Origin: Corynebacterium lubricantis DSM 45231
GTDB lineage: Bacteria; Actinomycetota; Actinomycetes; Mycobacteriales; Mycobacteriaceae
Assembly: GCF_000379425.1 (NCBI RefSeq)
Contig: NZ_KB902237.1
Span: forward strand, 62,001 to 126,000
Direction of reading: 5' to 3'
DNA length: 64,000 bases
A program made the translations under genes and the position numbers. Every line of letters starts with the position of its first letter. Position 1 is the first letter of the stretch. Below are positions 35,574 through 43,472 of this stretch, piece after piece. The notes below the pieces were generated by a model. The model had not been told where the DNA came from and made no database searches. It saw only the letters and a program-made list of their open reading frames with translations.

Positions 35574-35615
35574 TCCCCCAAGTAGATGCGTTCTAGTTAC
35601 ATCTAGCTTGGGGGA
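35574..35615 (-). promoter_or_regulatory. Hairpin sequestering the yraN ribosome-binding site
   Basis: A 15-bp stem (35574-35588 with 35600-35615, one bulged base) encloses an 11-base loop. On the minus-strand RNA its 3' arm contains GGGGGA, the yraN Shine-Dalgarno sequence, eight bases before the ATG. The T-tract expected of a terminator is missing. Confidence 0.6.
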
Positions 35616-35698
35616 TGGAGTGCACGCGGAACACTGCCGCGTTAGAGATGCCCGAAAATTGTGGAAAACCACATTTCGGGGGTTGCGCCTACCTGTAC

Positions 35699-36007
35699 CT
35701 ACTTCTCGGGGAAGACAAGATCGGGCTTGTCGAGCTCTTCGATATTGACGTCCTTGTAAGTGATAACTCGCACGTAGCGGACGAATCGCACGTTGCGGTA
35801 CATGTCCCAGACCCACGCGTCGGACATGCGTACCTCGTAATAGACATCCTTGCCTTCGGTATGTGGAATAAGCTCCACGGCGTTGGCAAGGTAGAAGCGG
35901 CGCTCAGTTTCGACAATGTACGAAAACTGGCTCACAACATCGCGATATTCGCGATACAGGGACAGCTCAACCTCTGCTTCGTAGTTGTCTAGTTCCTCAG
36001 CGCTCAT
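35699..36007 (-). CDS. DUF2469 family protein
   Basis: A 102-residue protein of a highly conserved actinobacterial family without known function, always near rnhB and lepB. The sequence is acidic at the N-terminus (MSAEELDNYEAEVELSLYRE) and rich in aromatic residues (YVVETERRF-like SYIVETERRFYLANAVELIP and DMYRNVRFVRYVRV). No signal peptide or membrane helix is seen. The ATG overlaps the rnhB stop (ATGA). Confidence 0.93.
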   Translation of the reverse strand: MSAEELDNYEAEVELSLYREYRDVVSQFSYIVETERRFYLANAVELIPHTEGKDVYYEVRMSDAWVWDMYRNVRFVRYVRVITYKDVNIEELDKPDLVFPEK

Positions 36008-36654
36008 GGTGTGTTCGTACTCCTTTGAAATTCCGCATTGGCTGCAGCCACGTTTGAATAAGTGTAGCGATGCAGAGGTGTTGCACCGTTACGACGCACC
36101 GCATCCATGTGGTCCTTTGTCCCGTAGCCCTTGTGCTTTTCCAAGCCATAGTCGGGATAGTCCGCCGCAAGTTCGATGATCAGTCTGTCGCGACTGACCT
36201 TGGCTAAAATGCTAGCCGCGGCGATGCACCGTGCGGTGTAATCCCCGCCAATGATGGGTAATTGAGGAGAGCTCAGCCCCGGCACGCGGAAAGCGTCGAC
36301 GAGCACGTAGCCGGGTTGGGTGTCTAAAAGTGCAATCGCCTTGCGCGCCCCATCGAGGTTGGCGGTGTGGATGCCGCGCTCGTCGATAAGCTGTGCGGAG
36401 ATATGCACGACGGAAAAGCTCACGGCAGTGTCGGTGACGGCGTCGAAGAGCTCGTCGCGACGCTTCGGCGTGAGCTTTTTGGAATCCGTCAGGCCCTCGA
36501 GGGCCTTCATGGGGCGATCCGGCAGGATGCAGGCGCCGATGGTGATGGGGCCGAAGCAGGCGCCGCGACCGGCCTCGTCGATACCCGCGATGGGGCCGAG
36601 TCCGGCCTTGGATAAGGCGACTTCGTAGGTGCGGAGTTGCTTGAGCCTGCGCAC
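36004..36654 (-). CDS. rnhB: Ribonuclease HII
   Basis: A 216-residue endonuclease that cuts RNA in DNA-RNA hybrids and single ribonucleotides. Seen: GIDEAGRGACFGP with the first active-site Asp-Glu, LTDSKKLTPKRR, GGDYTARCIAAASILAKVSRD, and DYGLEKHKGYGTKDH. A GTG at 36654, one base after the lepB stop, gives the family N-terminus VRRLKQLRTYE. An upstream TTG at 36690 is possible but overlaps lepB by 35 bases. A copy of TCGTCGATAAG lies at 36380-36390. Confidence 0.93.
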   Translation of the reverse strand: MRRLKQLRTYEVALSKAGLGPIAGIDEAGRGACFGPITIGACILPDRPMKALEGLTDSKKLTPKRRDELFDAVTDTAVSFSVVHISAQLIDERGIHTANLDGARKAIALLDTQPGYVLVDAFRVPGLSSPQLPIIGGDYTARCIAAASILAKVSRDRLIIELAADYPDYGLEKHKGYGTKDHMDAVRRNGATPLHRYTYSNVAAANAEFQRSTNTP

Positions 36655-36655
36655 G

Positions 36656-37450
36656 TTATTGCTGGATAACTGGGTCGTCGACCCCACCAATGCGGCTAAA
36701 CGGCAAGATGATCGCCTGGACTTTGCCGCGAATATTCTCTGCAGGGATAGCGCCCTGATATGGGTCGCCGACGTGAGCGCGCGAGTCCAGGGAGTTCGTG
36801 CGGTTGTCGCCCATCATGTAGTAGCTATCGTCGGGGACGGTGATCGGGCCGAAGAATTCGCCACCACACTCGACGGAACCAATTTCAGGGTCGACGGGGT
36901 ACGTCGGCGGGTCCAATACATAGGACTGATCGATCGGCTGGCCATCGACCATGACCGCGGGGTCGCCTGCCTGACACGACACGGTTTGGCCACCCGTGGC
37001 AATAATGCGCTTGACCAGGTTATTTTCATCCGGAGCGACAAGACCCGCATAGGATCCCAGGTCTTGGAGTCCGCGCACGAAGGTGTTCTGGCTGCGCTGC
37101 GAGATAAAGCCCTGGTTCCAAGAATCGGTGCCTTCGAAGACGACAACGTCGCCGGGCTCCGGATCGTTGAAGTAGTAGGACACCTTCTCAACGAAAATCC
37201 GGTCGCCGGTGCACCCCTCGCAGCCATGCAAAGTGGGCTCCATTGATGCGGACGGAATGAGATACACCCTGCCGACGAATGTTTGCAGCAGGAAAATCAA
37301 ACCCAACGTCAGCAGGATGACCACGGGGATCTCGATATACCACGGGGTGGTCTTCTCCTCCTGCTCACCTGCGTCGGCAGTTGAGGCCTGAGAAGGGTCC
37401 ACCCCCTCGGGATCGTGGTTATGTTGTGCTGCTCCAGTTGAATATGTCAC
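36656..37450 (-). CDS. lepB: Signal peptidase I
   Basis: A 264-residue type I signal peptidase with one transmembrane helix (about 38-60) after an acidic cytoplasmic N-terminus. Catalytic Ser69 is in SASMEPTL. Catalytic Lys is in LVKRIIATGG, and the MMGDNRTNSLDSR box is complete. The GTG at 37450 has TAGAGT eight bases upstream, fitting a leaderless start; the open frame reaches 37468. The gap of 87 bases to the MaoC gene holds no other gene. It heads lepB-rnhB-DUF2469. Confidence 0.95.
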   Translation of the reverse strand: MTYSTGAAQHNHDPEGVDPSQASTADAGEQEEKTTPWYIEIPVVILLTLGLIFLLQTFVGRVYLIPSASMEPTLHGCEGCTGDRIFVEKVSYYFNDPEPGDVVVFEGTDSWNQGFISQRSQNTFVRGLQDLGSYAGLVAPDENNLVKRIIATGGQTVSCQAGDPAVMVDGQPIDQSYVLDPPTYPVDPEIGSVECGGEFFGPITVPDDSYYMMGDNRTNSLDSRAHVGDPYQGAIPAENIRGKVQAIILPFSRIGGVDDPVIQQ

Positions 37451-37458
37451 GAAGAGCC

Positions 37459-37464
37459 ACTCTA
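37459..37464 (-). promoter_or_regulatory. -10 element for leaderless lepB
   Basis: TAGAGT on the minus strand ends eight bases before the GTG at 37450, with no Shine-Dalgarno sequence. Confidence 0.5.
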
Positions 37465-37537
37465 CCAATGAAGCAGTGGTTGCCCTGCTCCATCCTCATG
37501 GGATTGGCCTGGGAATTCCATCAGTAAAAAGTGAGGT

Positions 37538-38452
37538 TTATGCACCGGTAGGTCCTACCAGCCCCACGGCGTGCAGAGTCTCAGGCTTCGAGGCCTTCCT
37601 GGCCTGGAGCTCCCAGCCGCCGTCGGTGTGCTCGGTCCACAGTGCCACCTTGGCAGGCAGGATCACTGGCTTGGCAAAGTCAACGGTATAGGTGAAGCTT
37701 TGAGGCAAGCGACCTTCGAGGCTGCCCAGCATCACCGCGGCAGTGTACATTCCATGCGCAATCGTCGAGGGGAAACCAAACGCCTTCGCCCCAAGCTTGG
37801 ACACGTGAATCGGGTTTTTGTCCCCCGATGCATCAGCATAATTACTGATGTCCTCGGCACTCACGCGCAGCAAAGCGTTCGAGGCACGCGCGGGCACATC
37901 TGGGCGGTCAAGGGTCTGCCCGGTGTCTTCCGCACGTTCGCGTAGCGACGATTCCGCGTCCTTGGCTAGCTTCGCGCCACCTCCCAGGAACGTGGAAGTT
38001 TGACTCCAGACGACTTCACCCGCCACCGATACTTCCGTGATGAAGTCGATGATCAGACCCCGGCGGTGCGGCCGAAGGTTCTGCGCATGCACGCGCACGT
38101 CGAAAACATCGTTGAGCGTCAAAGGGCGCAACTGTGTAATCGAGTTGGAGATGTGCACGGCACCGATCGCTTTGAAGGGAAACTCCTTCGCGGTGAGCAA
38201 CTTCATCACCAGCGGGAAGGTCAGAACGTAGGGGTACGTCGCCGGAAGTTCATTGCCCAGGCGCAGGCCGGTTGCCTGACAGTAGGACGCCAAGTGCTTC
38301 TCGTCCACCTCAACCCCACTGACCTCAAAGGCGGTTGTGGGATCGGACTTCGCTGTATGAGTGGTACCAATGACTGGCACCATATCCTTCATGGCCGAAC
38401 GATAGATAACCATCAGCTCGGGGATGGACGATAGCTGTGTGTATTGTGCCAT
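37538..38452 (-). CDS. MaoC-family (R)-specific enoyl-CoA hydratase/3-hydroxyacyl dehydratase
   Basis: A 304-residue double-hotdog dehydratase. The hydratase-2 motif, with catalytic Asp and His, is in YADASGDKNPIHVSKLGAKA, followed by TIAHGMYTAAVML. The N-terminal half (FPLVMKLLTAKEFPFKAIG, GAVHISNSI) is the degenerate repeat seen in two-domain HtdX-type enzymes. It begins eight bases after the fabG4-like stop (ATG MAQYTQLSS at 38452). Acting with the reductase and thiolase it would hydrate enoyl-CoA thioesters. Confidence 0.9.
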   Translation of the reverse strand: MAQYTQLSSIPELMVIYRSAMKDMVPVIGTTHTAKSDPTTAFEVSGVEVDEKHLASYCQATGLRLGNELPATYPYVLTFPLVMKLLTAKEFPFKAIGAVHISNSITQLRPLTLNDVFDVRVHAQNLRPHRRGLIIDFITEVSVAGEVVWSQTSTFLGGGAKLAKDAESSLRERAEDTGQTLDRPDVPARASNALLRVSAEDISNYADASGDKNPIHVSKLGAKAFGFPSTIAHGMYTAAVMLGSLEGRLPQSFTYTVDFAKPVILPAKVALWTEHTDGGWELQARKASKPETLHAVGLVGPTGA

Positions 38453-38460
38453 TGCCCCAA

Positions 38461-39786
38461 TCACGCTCCCAGCAGGTTCTGGCCACACACGCGCACCACG
38501 TTGCCGTTGACAGCCTTCGAGGAGGTCGCCGCGAAATAGGCAACGGTCTCTGCCACGTCGACAGGTTTGCCACCTTGCGACAGGGAGTTGAGGCGACGAC
38601 CGATTTCACGTGGACCGGTAGGCATTGCAGCGGTCATGTCCGTCTCAATGAACCCTGGAGCCACGGCGTTGATGTTGCCGCCGCGCGCGGCCAGCTCGCC
38701 AGCCAGTGCGTCGACGAGCCCGATAACACCGGCCTTGGTGGTGGCGTAATTGGTCTGGCCACGGTTTCCTGAAATACCGGCCATCGACGACACGCCGATA
38801 ACGGAGGCACCCTCCGCCAGCTCGCCTGCGGCCAGCAGCTTCTCGGTGATGCGCACAGGTGCGACCAGGTTGATGTTTTGCACCATGTTCCACTGGCCAT
38901 CGTTCATGTTTGCCAGCAACTTGTCGCGGGTGACACCGGCGTTGTGCACGATGATGTCGATCTTGCGACCATGGCGCTCATTCGCGTGCTGCGCCAGACG
39001 ATCGGCAGCATCTGCCGCGGTCACGTCCAAAGGCAAGGCGGTTCCCTTGACCTTGTTGGCCGTATTGGCCAGACCCTCGCCTGCAGCGGGGATATCCACG
39101 CAGATCACATCGGCACCGTCACGTGCGAGCACTTCTGCGATCGTGGCGCCGATACCGCGAGCGGCACCGGTGACCACGGCGAGGCGCCCCTGCAAAGGCT
39201 TCTCCCAATTCTCGGGAGTGGGCGCATCGATCGCCGAGACGCGGATGACCTGGCCGTCGACGAAAGCGGACTTGCCGGAAAGCAAGAAGCGCAGGGTGGA
39301 TTCCGCGGATGCCAGTGTCGCGTCAGGTGCGACGTAGACAAGTTGTGCGGTTGCTCCGCGACGGAGTTCTTTGGCCACGGAGCGACTAAATCCCTCCAGC
39401 GAGCGTGCCACGATGCGAGCGTCGGCGTCGTCGAGAAGCTCTGGTGTGTGCCCGATGACGACGATGCGACCACTTGGCAGCAGCTTCTTCATCTGTGGGT
39501 TGAGGAAATCGTAGATTTCATGCAGTTCTTCGGGAGCGGTGAGTCCGGTCAGGTCCACGACGATCGCGGAGCGCTTGGATTCTGCCGCCGCGTCGACGAG
39601 CTGGTAGTCACCCTGCAGCAATGCGGGCAGTTCCGCGAGGAGGCGACCGCGTCCGCCGATGACGACAGGTCCGTCCAGGAGGGGTTCACCCGGCGCGTAG
39701 CGACGAAGTGGTTCCCCCTGTGGAACACCGAGCTTGGCGCCCACTGGAGAGTTGATGAGTTGTTCGAGAATTCCTTGTTTTGCCAT
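38461..39786 (-). CDS. fabG4: High-molecular-weight 3-oxoacyl-thioester reductase (FabG4 type)
   Basis: A 441-residue reductase with an N-terminal flavodoxin-like domain (about 1-195) fused to a short-chain dehydrogenase (about 205-441). Seen: [19 protein letters not shown] for NADH, active-site Ser in [14 protein letters not shown], and YATTK. M. tuberculosis FabG4 (Rv0242c) has the same two-domain plan and neighbours (htdX, fadA2, fadE5). AAAGGA precedes the ATG at 39786. It reduces 3-oxoacyl-CoA or works in reverse during fatty-acid oxidation. Confidence 0.92.
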   Translation of the reverse strand: MAKQGILEQLINSPVGAKLGVPQGEPLRRYAPGEPLLDGPVVIGGRGRLLAELPALLQGDYQLVDAAAESKRSAIVVDLTGLTAPEELHEIYDFLNPQMKKLLPSGRIVVIGHTPELLDDADARIVARSLEGFSRSVAKELRRGATAQLVYVAPDATLASAESTLRFLLSGKSAFVDGQVIRVSAIDAPTPENWEKPLQGRLAVVTGAARGIGATIAEVLARDGADVICVDIPAAGEGLANTANKVKGTALPLDVTAADAADRLAQHANERHGRKIDIIVHNAGVTRDKLLANMNDGQWNMVQNINLVAPVRITEKLLAAGELAEGASVIGVSSMAGISGNRGQTNYATTKAGVIGLVDALAGELAARGGNINAVAPGFIETDMTAAMPTGPREIGRRLNSLSQGGKPVDVAETVAYFAATSSKAVNGNVVRVCGQNLLGA

Positions 39787-39890
39787 TGCGACCATCCTTT
39801 TCGTACTTTTACGTGATCTACACTACACTAGAAAACGAACGGTGATTCGTAACACAGATAATTGCACTCAACATGAGGGAGAGTCAACCC
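39787..39890. promoter_or_regulatory. Divergent promoter region of fatty-acid cluster
   Basis: The 104-base gap between the fabG4-type and fadA2-type genes contains two TACACT hexamers (39829-39842) facing fadA2 and a GTGATCTACAC stretch. Both genes have good Shine-Dalgarno sequences here, unlike many others in the window. Confidence 0.4.
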
Positions 39891-41192
39891 ATGAACACCC
39901 CACAAGCTCGTCGCGTTACCATCGTCGGAGGAAACCGGATTCCCTTCGCACGTTCCAACAATGAATACGCAAGCGCTTCGAACCAAGACATGCTCACCGC
40001 AGCCATCGACGGCCTTGTTGCACGTTATGGCCTCCAAGATACCGAGCTGGGCATGGTTGCTGCAGGCGCAGTTTTGAAGCATGCCCGCGATTTCAATCTC
40101 ACTCGCGAATGCGTCCTCGGCTCCGCACTCGCACCCACCACTCCGGCCTTCGATATCCAGCAGGCATGTGGCACAGGGCTTGCGGCAGCGGTCCAGGTCG
40201 CCGATGCCATCTCCATGGGCCGCATTGAGGTAGGCATCGGCGGGGGTACCGATACCACCTCGGATGCCCCCCTTGCCGTGGGCGATGAATTGCGTCGCAC
40301 CCTCATCAAGCTCTCGAATGCAAAGAAGCCTGCAGAGCAGTTGAAGTTGGTCGGCTCGATTCGCCCGAAGCAGCTCACCCCGGAGCAGCCTCGTAATTTC
40401 GAGCCTCGCACCGGCTTATCTATGGGCGAGCATGCCGCGATCACCGCGCGCGAGTTCGGCGTCACCCGCGAGGACCAGGATGCGCTCGCAGTGGCTTCGC
40501 ACCGCAATCTTGCCGCTGCCTACGACGCAGGTTTCTTCGATGATTTGATCACGCCGTTCATGAAGGTCACCCGCGATACCAATATGCGCCCGGATACCAG
40601 CGAGGAAAAGCTGGCTAGCCTCAAGCCGGTCTTCGGTAAGAAGGATGCCGAGCAGCACGGCACTCAGGCCACGATGACCGCGGGCAACTCGACCCCACTG
40701 ACCGACGGCGCCTCCGCCGTATTGCTTGCCTCCGAGGAATGGGCCGCGGCCAATAACTTCGAGCCCTGGGCCTACCTCGTCGACTCCGAGACCGCGGCGG
40801 TCGACTTCGTCCACGGCGATGACGGCCTGCTGATGGCCCCGACCTACGCAGTCCCACGCCTGCTGGAGCGCAATGGACTTACGCTGCAGGACTTCGACTT
40901 CTATGAAATCCACGAAGCCTTCGCGTCCCAGGTCCTGGCCACCCTGTCTGCTTGGGAATCCGAGGAGTACTGCACGACTCGACTGGGCCTTGATTCCGCA
41001 CTTGGCTCGATCGACCGCTCCAAGCTCAACGTAAAGGGTTCCTCCCTCGCGGCCGGCCACCCATTTGCTGCGACCGGCGGGCGCATCCTCGCCTCCGCCG
41101 CGAAGACACTGAAGGAAAACGGTGGCGGACGCACCCTGATCTCCATCTGTGCAGCAGGCGGCCAAGGCGTCACGGCGATCATCGAGGCCTAA
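39891..41192 (+). CDS. fadA2: Acetyl-CoA acyltransferase (thiolase, FadA2/FadI type)
   Basis: A 433-residue thiolase that cleaves 3-oxoacyl-CoA to acetyl-CoA and a shortened acyl-CoA. Seen: nucleophile Cys in QQACGTGLAAAVQVAD, His in YEIHEAFASQVLATL, and the second Cys in ISICAAGGQGVTAI. The long lid region (FRTLxDRD-like KLASLKPVF) matches the FadI/FadA2 group of about 430 residues rather than the shorter acetoacetyl-CoA thiolases. GAGGGAGA precedes the ATG. The next gene, a large acyl-CoA dehydrogenase, has its own promoter. Confidence 0.93.
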   Translation: MNTPQARRVTIVGGNRIPFARSNNEYASASNQDMLTAAIDGLVARYGLQDTELGMVAAGAVLKHARDFNLTRECVLGSALAPTTPAFDIQQACGTGLAAAVQVADAISMGRIEVGIGGGTDTTSDAPLAVGDELRRTLIKLSNAKKPAEQLKLVGSIRPKQLTPEQPRNFEPRTGLSMGEHAAITAREFGVTREDQDALAVASHRNLAAAYDAGFFDDLITPFMKVTRDTNMRPDTSEEKLASLKPVFGKKDAEQHGTQATMTAGNSTPLTDGASAVLLASEEWAAANNFEPWAYLVDSETAAVDFVHGDDGLLMAPTYAVPRLLERNGLTLQDFDFYEIHEAFASQVLATLSAWESEEYCTTRLGLDSALGSIDRSKLNVKGSSLAAGHPFAATGGRILASAAKTLKENGGGRTLISICAAGGQGVTAIIEA

Positions 41193-41265
41193 GAAATCTC
41201 GGCCCGCTGGGGGTGACTAAAAGGCCACAACCAGCAAAGATAGGCCGTTTTCACCCAAAAACAGT

Positions 41266-41281
41266 AGTGTTCTACATCACA
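41266..41281 (+). promoter_or_regulatory. GlxR/CRP-like site before the acyl-CoA dehydrogenase gene
   Basis: AGTGTTCTACATCACA matches eight of ten defined bases of TGTGA-N6-TCACA. It ends 19 bases before the start codon, next to the -10. Confidence 0.4.
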
Positions 41282-41288
41282 TTCACGC

Positions 41289-41294
41289 TAAGGT
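41289..41294 (+). promoter_or_regulatory. -10 element for leaderless acyl-CoA dehydrogenase gene
   Basis: TAAGGT ends six bases before the ATG at 41301. Confidence 0.55.
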
Positions 41295-41300
41295 TGCGAC

Positions 41301-43379
41301 ATGTCACACACACAGGTAGAAATTAAGACCTCGCAGAAGAACTCGCCAAAGAATGCTCCGAAGGCCAAGCCCGAGGCACACCGCCCGGATACACTTCCGG
41401 CGTCAAGAAATGAATCCGATGTCGAGGCGATTGTTCGCGGACTGCGCACCGTCATCGACGGTAAATACGCCGATGACCGAAACATCATGCGCGAGGCGAT
41501 CGCATCACCAACGTTGCAGCTCAACCTCGAAGGAACCATCGACGAGCAGCGCGATCTGCAGGTTGAAAAGATTCGCGAATTGCTGCACACCAATATCCAG
41601 CGCGCCAGCTTTTCTAAGGCAAACGGTGGCGACGGTAATACCGCCCGCGCCATCGTCGCGCTAGAAACCCTTGGCTCGGTGGATATGTCCACCATGGTCA
41701 AGGCTGGCGTTCAGTGGGGCCTGTGGGGCGGCGCTATTGACGCGCTCGGCACCGAACGCCACCGCAAGTACGTCGAACCGACCATGAACCTTGAGCTGCT
41801 GGGGTGCTACGGCATGACCGAGCGTGGCCACGGTTCCAACGTTGCGGCGATTGAAACCTCGGCAACCTACGATCCTGAAACCCAAGAGTTTGTTATCCAC
41901 TCTCCTAACGATGGCGCCCGCAAGTCCTACATCGGCAATGCAGCTCGCCACGGCACCATCGCCGCAGTCTTCGCGCAGCTCTACACCCCGGGCAGCACCG
42001 ATTCCCACGGCGTACACTGCCTTGTCGTCCCCATCCGCGACGACGCAGGCAACCCACTGCCAGGTGTGGAAATCGGCGACAACGGACGCAAGGGTGGCCT
42101 GCTTGGTGTCGACAACGGCACCCTCAAGTTCGATCACGTCCGAGTGCCTCGCGAAAACCTGCTGAACAAGTTCGGTGACGTCGACGAGGCCGGCAATTAC
42201 AGCTCCCCGATCGAGTCTCAGAACCGTCGCTTCTTCACCATGCTCAGCACATTGATCCGTGGTCGCGTCGGAGTGGGCGCCGCTGCGGGTGCAGCGACTC
42301 GAACCAGCCTCGACATTGCGGTGCGCTACGCTCTGCGTCGTCGCCAATTCGAAGGCGCTCCTGGCAAGGAAAAGACCTTGATGGAGCACCGCTCCCACCG
42401 CCTCCGCCTGCTCGTGCCACTATCGCGCACCTACGCACTGGCGGCGCTGCAGAACAAGGTCACCGACCGTCTTGACGCGCACTACGCAAACATCGCTAAT
42501 GGCCGCTACAATCTGATGGATCCCACCGAGGAGCAGAGCATCCAGCAGCGCGAGCTCGAATCTTGGGCATCCGGCGTGAAGGTGATTTCGTCGGCGCACG
42601 CTACGGCCACCATCCAGGAATGCCGCGAGGCTTGCGGTGGTGCCGGCTACATGTCGGAGAACAAGCTGACCACGTTCAAGGATGACTCTGACATCTTCAC
42701 CACCTTCGAGGGCGATAACACCGTCCTGATTCAGATGGTGACGAAGGAGATGCTCACCGCCTACGGTCGTGACATGGCAGATCTCACCCCGCGCGATATC
42801 GTGCGCTACGGCATCGACGAGGTCTCCGACCTGCTGCGTCGTCGTTCTGGTGTATCGGTCACGATCCAGGGACTAGTTGATCGCGTGTCCAAGCGCGACG
42901 AGAATTCTCTCTTCGATTCCGGCTACCAGGTCACCTTGTTGGAGGAACGCTCCCAAAACCTGCTGAAGTCGCTGGTCCGTCGCATTCAAAGCGCCCGTAA
43001 GCTCGACCCCGTCGCAGCTGCCGAGGTTGTGGACAAGGCCCAGGACCATATGATCGCCGCTGGCTACGCCCGTATGGATTCGCTCGCTCTCCAGGCGCTC
43101 GTCGAGGCTGAGGAGCGGCTGGAGGAAGGTTCCGAGGCACGCAAGGTCCTCGAGCAGGTTCGTGACCTGTTTGCCCTGTCCACCATCAGTGAGCACGGCG
43201 GCTGGTACCAGGAGCAGAACATCTTGCCTGCAGGTCGTCTGAAGGCAACTCGCGCGGCAATCAACGACATCGTCGATTCCCTCGGGCCATGGGCAGATGT
43301 GCTGGTCGACGGCTTCGGAATCCCGAGTGAAATCACCAACGTACCGATGCTCAACGACGGCGGAGTGGATCCCCGCTAG
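41301..43379 (+). CDS. fadE: Large acyl-CoA dehydrogenase / acyl-CoA oxidase-like protein
   Basis: A 692-residue flavoprotein of the acyl-CoA dehydrogenase superfamily, about 300 residues longer than standard dehydrogenases. The layout follows acyl-CoA oxidases: LLGCYGMTERGHGSNV (FAD-binding block), CGGAGYMSENKLTTFKDDSD, then TTFEGDNTVLIQMVTK with the presumed catalytic glutamate, and a C-terminal extension of about 180 helical residues. The enzyme starts beta-oxidation by desaturating acyl-CoA, giving electrons to ETF or O2; sequence alone does not settle which. It forms the plus-strand arm of the cluster, after fadA2. Confidence 0.9.
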   Translation: MSHTQVEIKTSQKNSPKNAPKAKPEAHRPDTLPASRNESDVEAIVRGLRTVIDGKYADDRNIMREAIASPTLQLNLEGTIDEQRDLQVEKIRELLHTNIQRASFSKANGGDGNTARAIVALETLGSVDMSTMVKAGVQWGLWGGAIDALGTERHRKYVEPTMNLELLGCYGMTERGHGSNVAAIETSATYDPETQEFVIHSPNDGARKSYIGNAARHGTIAAVFAQLYTPGSTDSHGVHCLVVPIRDDAGNPLPGVEIGDNGRKGGLLGVDNGTLKFDHVRVPRENLLNKFGDVDEAGNYSSPIESQNRRFFTMLSTLIRGRVGVGAAAGAATRTSLDIAVRYALRRRQFEGAPGKEKTLMEHRSHRLRLLVPLSRTYALAALQNKVTDRLDAHYANIANGRYNLMDPTEEQSIQQRELESWASGVKVISSAHATATIQECREACGGAGYMSENKLTTFKDDSDIFTTFEGDNTVLIQMVTKEMLTAYGRDMADLTPRDIVRYGIDEVSDLLRRRSGVSVTIQGLVDRVSKRDENSLFDSGYQVTLLEERSQNLLKSLVRRIQSARKLDPVAAAEVVDKAQDHMIAAGYARMDSLALQALVEAEERLEEGSEARKVLEQVRDLFALSTISEHGGWYQEQNILPAGRLKATRAAINDIVDSLGPWADVLVDGFGIPSEITNVPMLNDGGVDPR

Positions 43380-43394
43380 CAGTTAACGCACCCC

Positions 43395-43433
43395 GCTCCC
43401 GGTCACAGGAAATTCAGTGACCGGGAGCATTTT
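43395..43433 (+). terminator. Terminator after acyl-CoA dehydrogenase gene
   Basis: A perfect 12-bp stem GCTCCCGGTCAC (43395-43406) with GTGACCGGGAGC (43417-43428), a 10-base loop and ATTTTC after it. Confidence 0.9.
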
Positions 43434-43460
43434 CATTCCACTCCACGCGCTACTCGGGAG

Positions 43461-43466
43461 TACCAT
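43461..43466 (+). promoter_or_regulatory. -10 element for leaderless yhgE-like operon
   Basis: TACCAT ends six bases before the GTG at 43473; there is no Shine-Dalgarno sequence. Confidence 0.55.
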
Positions 43467-43472
43467 CGCACC

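Noticed and set aside
41220..41260. Possible terminator after fadA2 (GGCC..GGCC then GTTTT)
   Set aside because: The stem would be only four base pairs with a 16-base loop; too weak to call.
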